Below, piece after piece: positions 1 to 5,095 of a stretch of DNA of 8,198 bases. Position numbers and translations under genes: made by a program. Positions within the stretch are counted from its first letter, which is position 1; each line of letters starts with the position of its first letter. The stretch comes from Candidatus Zixiibacteriota bacterium (GTDB lineage: Bacteria > Zixibacteria > MSB-5A5 > GN15 > JAAZOE01): NCBI GenBank assembly GCA_028700875.1, contig JAQVRW010000122.1, forward strand, positions 1 to 8,198, written 5' to 3'. The notes under the pieces were generated by a model, which searched no databases, was not told the DNA's origin, and was given only the letters and a program-made list of their open reading frames with translations.

Positions 1-649
1 CGAAGCCGACGCCGTTGGCCTTCATGGTCTCGAACAATTTTTCGATCCGGCCGCGGTGAATCGTATTTACCTCTTCCCCATAATACGCCAACCCATACCG
101 CCGGTAGGCGTCGATATGCGCCAAGCAATCGAACAGGCCGGTGGCGGCGCAGTTGTCTAACAATTCGAAATAACGGTCGGCCAATTGCGTAAGTGTCAAT
201 CGGGCGAACAGTTTCGGGGCCTCACCTTTACAGCAGATACAATTGTCGCCCACGGTATGGACGGCCCCCAGACGATACTCTAAGGGGAACTTGTTCAATA
301 GACGAGATATTTCCTTTCCGCATTCGGGATAATAGCCGAATTCCATCCCGCTTCGCACAGCTAATCCAATCCGGCCGTACTCCTCGTGTGCCCTAGCCAA
401 GTCATTGACGTATCGACTGACGGCGTCATCGGAGATCTTCTCGCGGCGGCCGTTGACGACCATGGCGCTCTCGAAATCGGCCCTGGTCGGGTCGGCATCG
501 TAATGCGTGGTAAAGCAGATTTCGGACAGGCCGATATCGAATGCCCGGCGGCAATAATCGTCGATACTCCCTTTGGCGTCGATCGAGTAATCGGGGTGAA
601 TATGGAAATCCCCGATGGCGTCCCCTTCAAAGCGTTTGATTTCAGACAA
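1..649 (-). CDS. PHP-family phosphoesterase, probable histidinol-phosphatase (3' end outside window)
   Basis: This is a metal-dependent PHP-domain phosphoesterase. The best match is the HisJ/HisK type of histidinol-phosphatase, which removes phosphate from histidinol phosphate in histidine synthesis. The 216 visible codons show the PHP metal ligands in order: DFHIH (H16, H18), TTHYD (H49), GMEFGY (E103), GAVHTVG (H131) and AHIDAYRRYG (H178). The last resembles the HisJ motif that ends in RRYG. The carboxy end, including any further ligands, lies beyond base 1. No ATG fits the start. A TTG at 649-647 sits 5 bases after GGAGG (659-655) and opens the frame directly into the conserved DFHIH region. 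The gene overlaps the upstream hydrolase by 8 bases, so translation is probably coupled. Codon use includes TTA, CTA and ATA, which are rarer in the neighbours. PHP membership is secure. The substrate is inferred, and no other his gene is visible to confirm it. Confidence 0.8.
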   Translation of the reverse strand, partial: MSEIKRFEGDAIGDFHIHPDYSIDAKGSIDDYCRRAFDIGLSEICFTTHYDADPTRADFESAMVVNGRREKISDDAVSRYVNDLARAHEEYGRIGLAVRSGMEFGYYPECGKEISRLLNKFPLEYRLGAVHTVGDNCICCKGEAPKLFARLTLTQLADRYFELLDNCAATGLFDCLAHIDAYRRYGLAYYGEEVNTIHRGRIEKLFETMKANGVGF

Positions 650-1277
650 AATATCCTCCGGTGAGAAAGGGGTTGTCGCGACGTTCGTCACCGATCGTGG
701 TCGTCGGGCCGTGTCCCGGATAACAAACGGTGTCGTCCGACAGGACCAGAAGCTTTTCGGCGATCGAGGCGATCAGCCGTTTGTGGCTGCAACCGGGGAA
801 ATCGGTTCGGCCGATGGAGCCGCAAAAGAGCGTATCGCCGCAAAACAGCGTCTGGTCGGACAGGTAACAAACCCCGCCGGGAGAATGGCCGGGGGTCCGA
901 AGGACCGTGAAAGTCAGGGAACCGAAAACCAGCGTCTCGCCGTCGGCCAAAAGGCGTTCGCAGGGGGGACAACTGACCGGAAAGCCGATTTCGGCCGAAA
1001 GATTTTCCTCGGGCGAGGCCAGCATTGATTCTTCCCCTTTGCCGGCGTACAGAGGCAGCTTCAGCCGACTGATGATCTCCGGCACCACGCCGATATGGTC
1101 GACGTGGCCGTGGGTCAAGAGGATCGCCTTGGGGGTAAAACCGAGCCGGGTGATTTCGGCGATAATCCGGTCGGCCTCCGCGCCGGGGTCGATAATGACC
1201 CCTTCCCCGCCGGGTTGGTCATAAACCAGGTAGCAATTGGTTTCGATCATCCCGACCATCAGCGTCTTTATCTGCAT
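642..1277 (-). CDS. Metallo-beta-lactamase-fold hydrolase, glyoxalase-II-like (YcbL type)
   Basis: This is a 211-residue cytosolic hydrolase of the metallo-beta-lactamase superfamily, in the short glyoxalase-II-like group that includes YcbL. The full dinuclear metal set is visible: THGHVDH (H56, H58, D60, H61), TPGHSPGG (H131), FCGDTLF (D148) and YPGHGP (H189). The segment GSIGRTDFPG (153-162) is typical of this subgroup. The long carboxy-terminal substrate domain of classical glyoxalase II is absent, and the length suits the short form. Members often hydrolyse glutathione-like or other thioesters, but the true substrate cannot be read from sequence. The ATG at 1277 has GGAG (1286-1283) 5 bases upstream. 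The gene lies first in a minus-strand pair with the PHP phosphoesterase, overlapping it by 8 bases, and diverges from prfB. It is complete and shows no sign of decay. Confidence 0.9.
   Translation of the reverse strand: MQIKTLMVGMIETNCYLVYDQPGGEGVIIDPGAEADRIIAEITRLGFTPKAILLTHGHVDHIGVVPEIISRLKLPLYAGKGEESMLASPEENLSAEIGFPVSCPPCERLLADGETLVFGSLTFTVLRTPGHSPGGVCYLSDQTLFCGDTLFCGSIGRTDFPGCSHKRLIASIAEKLLVLSDDTVCYPGHGPTTTIGDERRDNPFLTGGYFV
655..659 (-). promoter_or_regulatory. Ribosome binding site fixing a TTG start for the PHP gene
   Basis: GGAGG on the minus strand lies inside the last codons of the metallo-hydrolase gene, 5 bases before TTG at 649. It is the reason for choosing the TTG start, since no ATG or GTG precedes the first conserved motif at a suitable distance. 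Confidence 0.65.
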
Positions 1278-1307
1278 ATCCGCTCCGCATATTCAATTTG
1301 ACGGTGA

Positions 1308-1336
1308 ATAATACGCCGTCGGGGGCCGTTTGACGA
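1308..1336 (-). promoter_or_regulatory. Candidate sigma70-type promoter for the minus-strand hydrolase pair
   Basis: On the minus strand TCGTCA (1336-1331, 4 of 6 to TTGACA) is followed after 17 bases by TATTAT (1313-1308, 5 of 6 to TATAAT). Transcription would begin near 1301, giving a leader of about 25 bases before the ATG at 1277. The position in the divergent spacer fits, but the match is modest and was found by eye. Confidence 0.35.
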
Positions 1337-1381
1337 GAAAAAAGCGTGGCCGGCCTATTTTCCTGATTTTTTAGAAGAAAG

Positions 1382-1410
1382 TTGCATTTGGCACGCGATT
1401 GTAGTATATC
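1382..1410 (+). promoter_or_regulatory. Candidate sigma70-type promoter for prfB
   Basis: TTGCAT (1382-1387) and TATATC (1405-1410) are separated by 17 bases. Transcription would start near 1417, leaving a very short leader before the prfB ATG at 1439. It is the best-spaced pair on this strand in the divergent spacer, but both hexamers are imperfect. Confidence 0.35.
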
Positions 1411-1424
1411 ATTACCCTATTTAT

Positions 1425-1433
1425 GGGAGGTGA
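1425..1433 (+). promoter_or_regulatory. Ribosome binding site of prfB
   Basis: GGGAGGTGA is a near-perfect Shine-Dalgarno sequence 5 bases before the ATG at 1439. It supports the true prfB start in the zero frame, upstream of the frameshift, rather than a start in the long downstream frame. Confidence 0.85.
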
Positions 1434-1438
1434 ACCAA

Positions 1439-2537
1439 ATGGATCGAGAAGCACGCGAGCTTATAAGTAATTTACGGTCAAGGCTTTCCAAAATTGGGAG
1501 GTTTCTTTGACTTGGACAGCCGTCGTGAAAAAATTAACAAGCTTGAACAACAATCGGCCACGCCCGGCTTTTGGGACTCTCCCGAAAACGCGCAAGGGGT
1601 GATGAGGGAGTTATCCTCTCATAAAAAATGGGTCGAGGATTTTGCCCGCCTTGATCGGGAACTGAATGATTTGGTGGAATTGGCGGAGTTGGCGGCTGAC
1701 ACGCCTGAGGAAACGAGCGAAATACAGACGGCGCTGAATGAATACGCGCATGCTCTGGATAAATTCGAGCTGGCCACGTATCTCTCGGGCGAGGATGATG
1801 CGCGCAACGCCATCATGACGATCCATCCCGGAGCCGGCGGCACCGAGTCGCAGGACTGGGCGGAGATGTTGTTCCGGATGTACAACCGCTGGGCGGAGCA
1901 ACAGGGATTTACGGTCAGCCTGATCGACTATCAGGCGGGCGAAGAAGCCGGGTTGAAATCGGCCACGATGATCATCAAGGGCGAATATGTCTATGGGTAC
2001 CTCAAGGCCGAATCGGGCGTACATCGGCTGGTGCGCATCTCCCCCTTCGACGCCAACAGCCGCCGCCACACATCGTTCGCCTCGGTTTTCGTCAGCCCCG
2101 AAATCGAAGATTCCATCGTGATCGACATCAAGGACGAGGATTTGCGCATCGATACCTACCGGGCCTCCGGCGCGGGCGGCCAGCATGTCAACAAAACATC
2201 GTCGGCGGTCCGCATCACGCATATTCCGTCGGGAATCGTCGTCCAGTGCCAGACCGAGCGGAGCCAGTTCAAGAACAAGGATTCGGCCATGCGGGTGTTG
2301 CGGTCGCGGCTATACCAGCAAGCCCGCGAACAGCAGCACAAGGACATGGAGAAGTACGAAAGCGCCAAGAAGAAGATCGAGTGGGGCAGTCAGATTCGGA
2401 GTTACGTCTTTCACCCCTACACTATGGTCAAGGACCATCGCACCGGGGCGCAGACATCGGATATACAGAGGGTGATGAACGGCGATCTGGAGATGTTCAT
2501 CAACGCCTTTATAACCTCAGGTCAGGTGGAAGCCTAA
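1439..2537 (+). CDS. prfB: Peptide chain release factor 2, with programmed +1 frameshift
   Basis: RF2 ends translation at UGA and UAA and triggers hydrolysis of peptidyl-tRNA on the ribosome. The gene is read as 1439-1507, then 1509-2537 after a +1 slip at the in-frame TGA (1508-1510). This gives 23 + 342 = 365 residues, the same length as E. coli RF2. The slip joins ...GRFL to DLDSRR. The stop-codon recognition tripeptide SPF lies at 201-203, which marks RF2 rather than RF1. The catalytic GGQ is at 246-248 within ASGAGGQ. Domain 1 is helical (about 1-110), followed by the PGAGGTE segment that opens domain 2. Residue 242, which aligns with E. coli K-12 Thr246, is Ala. Expression should be autoregulated, because low RF2 leaves TGA unread and favours the slip. 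The gene probably continues into pta, 31 bases downstream. Confidence 0.97.
1496..1511 (+). promoter_or_regulatory. prfB programmed +1 ribosomal frameshift site
   Basis: The site has every known element. An internal Shine-Dalgarno GGGAGG (1496-1501) is placed 3 bases before the slippery codon CTT (1505-1507). That codon is followed by the in-frame stop TGA (1508-1510) and a C (1511), the weak termination context. The spacing is the same as in E. coli, where AGGGGG-TAT-CTT-TGA-C is used. The slip moves the tRNA from CTT to TTT and resumes at GAC (1509). This is the established RF2 autoregulatory device. Confidence 0.97.
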
Positions 2538-2555
2538 ACACCTGTATCATGCATT

Positions 2556-2560
2556 GGGAG
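2556..2560 (+). promoter_or_regulatory. Ribosome binding site deciding the pta start
   Basis: GGGAG lies 8 bases before ATG at 2569. A TTG at 2554 in the same frame would add five residues but overlaps this site and has no Shine-Dalgarno of its own, so 2569 is preferred. Confidence 0.75.
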
Positions 2561-2568
2561 TCGCATCA

Positions 2569-3561
2569 ATGGATATTCTTAACACCATCAAAGACAAAGC
2601 CCGTCGGTTAAACCGCACGGTGGTCCTTCCGGAAGGTACGGAGGAGCGGTCGATTGTCGCCGCCCGTAACCTGGTTGAAGAAAAAATCGCCAAGGTGGTT
2701 CTTCTGGGCGATCCAAAGGAAATCGCCGCGCTGGCCGCCAAGAACGGTCTCGATACCGGCAAGGTGACCATCATCAATCCCCCGACGGCGCCCGACTACG
2801 CGTCGTTCGTGGAGATGCTGTTCGAACGGCGCAAGGCCAAAGGGATGACACACGAGCAGGCGGCCGAAGCGATGAAAACGCCGCTGTATTTCGGCGCCGC
2901 CATGGTCAAGACCGGCAAGGCCGACGCCTCGGTCGCCGGCGCGATCAACACGACCGGGAACGTCCTGCGGGCGGCCCTGCACGTCATCGGCCTGGCTCCG
3001 GGAATTACCACCGTGTCGTCTTCGTTTCTCATGACCATCCCGGAATTTTTGGGCGAAAAAGACAAAATCTTGATGTTCGCCGACTGCGCGGTCGTGCCCA
3101 ACCCCGATCCGGAACAACTGGCGTCGATCGCCGCCTCCACCGCCGACACGATGATGAAGCTGACCGGTCAGACGCCGAAAGTGGCGTTTCTGTCCTTTTC
3201 CACCAAGGGTTCGGCCGAACACGAAGACGTGGACAAGGTGCGCAAGGCGCTGGAGATATTCAAAGCCAATCATCCCAAGATTGAAGCCGATGGCGAGCTG
3301 CAACTGGACGCTGCCATTCTGCCGAAGGTCGGGGCCAAGAAAGCTCCCGGATCAACCGTAGCCGGTCAGGCCAACGTGCTGATCTTCCCCGACCTCGATG
3401 CCGGCAATATCGGATATAAACTGACCGAACGGCTGGCCAAGGCGACGGCCACCGGCCCGATCATTCAGGGGCTGGCGCTGCCCGCCAACGACCTGTCGCG
3501 CGGTTGTTCGGCCGACGACATCGTAAACGTCTCGGCCATCGCTGTTTTGTTGAAAGGTTAA
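2569..3561 (+). CDS. pta: Phosphate acetyltransferase
   Basis: This enzyme interconverts acetyl-CoA plus phosphate with acetyl phosphate plus CoA in the cytosol, the CoA half of the Pta-AckA acetate pathway. The 330-residue length is that of the short single-domain Pta, without the amino-terminal DRTGG/P-loop part of the long E. coli form. Family motifs run in order: VVLPEGTEERS (18-28), ADASVAGA (118-125) with TTGNVLRA (128-135), SSFLM (151-155), FADCAVVPNPD (170-180), SFSTKGSA (209-216), STVAGQANVLIFPDLDAGN (262-280) and NDLSRGCSADDIV (307-319). S310, R311 and D317 align with catalytic Ser309, Arg310 and Asp316 of the Methanosarcina enzyme. No acetate kinase gene is in the window. The gene follows prfB by 31 bases and has no obvious promoter of its own. 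Phosphate butyryltransferase is the alternative, but the C-terminal motifs favour Pta. Confidence 0.93.
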   Translation: MDILNTIKDKARRLNRTVVLPEGTEERSIVAARNLVEEKIAKVVLLGDPKEIAALAAKNGLDTGKVTIINPPTAPDYASFVEMLFERRKAKGMTHEQAAEAMKTPLYFGAAMVKTGKADASVAGAINTTGNVLRAALHVIGLAPGITTVSSSFLMTIPEFLGEKDKILMFADCAVVPNPDPEQLASIAASTADTMMKLTGQTPKVAFLSFSTKGSAEHEDVDKVRKALEIFKANHPKIEADGELQLDAAILPKVGAKKAPGSTVAGQANVLIFPDLDAGNIGYKLTERLAKATATGPIIQGLALPANDLSRGCSADDIVNVSAIAVLLKG

Positions 3562-3577
3562 AAGTGGACGGCCGCGG

Positions 3578-3595
3578 CCCGGCCATACGGCCGGG
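3578..3595 (+). repeat. GC-rich hairpin after pta, no U-tract
   Basis: CCCGGCC (3578-3584) pairs perfectly with GGCCGGG (3589-3595) around the loop ATAC. The 7-bp all-GC stem lies 17 bases after the pta stop. It is followed by GAAAAGAG rather than a run of T, so it is not a canonical Rho-independent terminator. It could end or protect the prfB-pta transcript, or simply be a stable 3' structure. A second palindrome, GGCCGCGGCC (3570-3579), overlaps its left arm. Confidence 0.5.
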
Positions 3596-3606
3596 GAAAA
3601 GAGCCG

Positions 3607-3636
3607 TTGACAGGGCCGTCGCGAAAATGTTATCTT
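3607..3636 (+). promoter_or_regulatory. Sigma70-type promoter of the flotillin operon
   Basis: A perfect -35 TTGACA (3607-3612) is followed after 18 bases by TATCTT (3631-3636, 4 of 6), preceded by TG at 3628-3629 in the extended -10 position. Transcription would begin near 3643, giving a leader of about 60 bases. It is the best promoter match in the window and lies in the only sizeable gap on the plus strand downstream of prfB. Functional use is inferred. Confidence 0.55.
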
Positions 3637-3654
3637 GGCTGTTCACTAAAATGA

Positions 3655-3677
3655 GAAGCGTCCGATCAGGGCGCTTC
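3655..3677 (+). repeat. Leader hairpin just upstream of the flotillin ribosome binding site
   Basis: GAAGCGTCC (3655-3663) can pair with GGGCGCTTC (3669-3677), nine pairs including one G-U, around the loop GATCA. It would form in the predicted 5' leader and ends 13 bases before the AGGAG. The heptamer CCGATCA occurs in the loop region (3662-3668) and again directly after the stem (3678-3684). No T-run follows, so it is not a terminator. A role in mRNA stability or translation is possible but not shown. Confidence 0.4.
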
Positions 3678-3690
3678 CCGATCAACGTGA

Positions 3691-3695
3691 AGGAG
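3691..3695 (+). promoter_or_regulatory. Ribosome binding site deciding the flotillin start
   Basis: AGGAG lies 8 bases before GTG at 3704. A GTG at 3695 in the same frame overlaps this site and cannot use it, so the protein is taken to start at 3704 with M-S-S-L directly before the membrane helix. Confidence 0.75.
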
Positions 3696-3703
3696 TGAAA
3701 ATC

Positions 3704-5092
3704 GTGAGTTCCCTCATTATTATCATCGTTGCCGTGGTCGCGGTCGTAGTGGTGGCGGCGATTGTGATTTTCGTTGTCCTGAAAAACTACCGCAAGGTAG
3801 GCCCGAACGAGGCGTTGATTATTTCGGGCGGCAAGAAACGCACGATCACCCTGCCGGACGGGACGAAGCGGCAGATTGGATATCGGTTGCGCATCGGCGG
3901 CGGCACCTTTGTGCGGCCTTTCATCGAAAAAGCCGAGGTTCTGCCGTTGGAGATCATCCCCATGAACATCCAGATCGATGACTCCATCGCGGCCAACGGC
4001 ATCCGGTCGACCGTCAAGGGGACGGCCGAAGTCAAGATCGCCGGCGATGAGGGTTCGATTCACCTGGCCGCCGAACAGTTTCTCGGCCGCTCGCTCACGG
4101 ACATCCGCGATGTCGCCCTGCGGACGATCGAAGGTTCGGTGCGGGCCCTGATCGGCACCATGAATATCGAATCGTTGAACAGGAACCGCAAGGAATTCGC
4201 CCAGGATGTGTTCAAGGAAACCAACACCTACTTCTCCAATATGGGTTTGAAGCTGGTTTCGTTCAACCTGAAAGAAATCACGGACCCGTCGGGGTATCTG
4301 GAAGCGTTGGGAAAACCGCGCATCGTCCAGGCCCGGCGCGATGCGGAAGTAGCCGAAGCCGAAGCCGCACGCGATGCCATCATCAAGTCCGCCGAGGCCA
4401 AGAAAGAGGGAGATATCGCCAAGCTCCAGGCCGAAACCAAGGTGGCCGAGGTCAGTCACGATTTCGACCTGAAGAAGGCCGAACTGCAGACCTCCCTCAA
4501 CCGCAAGAAAGCCGACGCCGATTTCGCGTACGAGCTGGAACGCCACAAACTCAACCAGTCGCTGAAGGCCGAAGAGGCCAAGGTCCGCATGATCGAGAAG
4601 GATTCGGCCATCGCGTTGCAGAAGAAGGAAAACGAGCGGATCGAGGAAGAACTGCAGGCGACCGTGCGCAAACCGGCCGAAGCCGAACAGTTCCGCCTGG
4701 AAGCGGAAGCCAAGGGTATGGCCGAGGCCAAGCGCGTACAGGGTGTGATCGAGGCCGAATTGATCAACAAGATCGGTCAGGCCGAAGCCGAGGCCCTGCG
4801 CCGCAAAGCCGAATCATGGAACTCCTATTCGCAACCGGCGCTGTTGCAGATGATGTTCGAGAAACTGCCCGATCTGGCCCGCGAGATGGCCGCTCCGCTG
4901 TCCAAGATCGACAAGATCGTCATGGTTTCCAACGACGGCAAGATGGGAACGTCGCGGATAACGGGCGAGGTAGCGTCGATGATGACGCAGTTGCCTACGG
5001 TCGTCAAGTCGTTGACCGGGTTTGACCTGGAGGATTGGTTACAGAAGCTGGGCCGGAAGGATTCGCAGGCCGGCGGCGCTAACAAGGAATAA
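3704..5092 (+). CDS. Flotillin-like SPFH/Band 7 membrane scaffold protein
   Basis: Flotillins form oligomeric scaffolds on membrane microdomains. This 462-residue protein has one very hydrophobic amino-terminal helix (about 4-26, mostly Ile, Val and Ala) ended by KNYRK. The SPFH/Band 7 domain follows (about 29-205), beginning with VGPNEALIISGGKK. A long charged Ala/Glu/Lys-rich segment (about 205-370) predicts the coiled-coil stalk with EA repeats. The end (about 371-462) has the flotillin signature of ESWNSY, LLQMMFEKLPDLA, PLSKIDKIVMVS and LPTVVKSLTGF. Length and domain order suit bacterial FloT/YuaG or FloA proteins. No NfeD partner is seen in the window. It is the first gene after a good promoter and a leader hairpin. 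Only 3 bases separate it from the aminotransferase fusion, so the two are probably translated together. The family is secure and the cargo is unknown. Confidence 0.93.
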   Translation: MSSLIIIIVAVVAVVVVAAIVIFVVLKNYRKVGPNEALIISGGKKRTITLPDGTKRQIGYRLRIGGGTFVRPFIEKAEVLPLEIIPMNIQIDDSIAANGIRSTVKGTAEVKIAGDEGSIHLAAEQFLGRSLTDIRDVALRTIEGSVRALIGTMNIESLNRNRKEFAQDVFKETNTYFSNMGLKLVSFNLKEITDPSGYLEALGKPRIVQARRDAEVAEAEAARDAIIKSAEAKKEGDIAKLQAETKVAEVSHDFDLKKAELQTSLNRKKADADFAYELERHKLNQSLKAEEAKVRMIEKDSAIALQKKENERIEEELQATVRKPAEAEQFRLEAEAKGMAEAKRVQGVIEAELINKIGQAEAEALRRKAESWNSYSQPALLQMMFEKLPDLAREMAAPLSKIDKIVMVSNDGKMGTSRITGEVASMMTQLPTVVKSLTGFDLEDWLQKLGRKDSQAGGANKE

Positions 5093-5095
5093 GCA

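Noticed and set aside
1389..1403. TGGCACG followed by TTGT upstream of prfB, resembling a sigma54 promoter
   Set aside because: The spacing between the GG and the second element is one base short, and that element has GT instead of the required GC, so it does not meet the GG-N10-GC rule.
1494..2537. prfB as a gene starting at TTG 1494 in a single frame
   Set aside because: The TTG lies inside the frameshift site and the apparent SD is the frameshift stimulator. The ATG at 1439 with GGGAGGTGA and the CTT TGA C site explains the gene fully and gives the standard RF2 length.
3578..3595. The pta-distal hairpin as a canonical Rho-independent terminator
   Set aside because: There is no T-run after the stem on either strand, so only a hairpin is annotated.
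3504..3698. Small plus-strand frame spanning the end of pta and the spacer
   Set aside because: It overlaps pta out of frame, has no ribosome binding site, runs through the hairpin and promoter, and gives an Arg-rich product without features.
3461..4546. Long antisense open frame of 361 codons over flotillin
   Set aside because: It is a shadow of the GC-rich, Ala/Glu/Lys-rich flotillin gene, with no Shine-Dalgarno or recognisable motif and a low-complexity translation.
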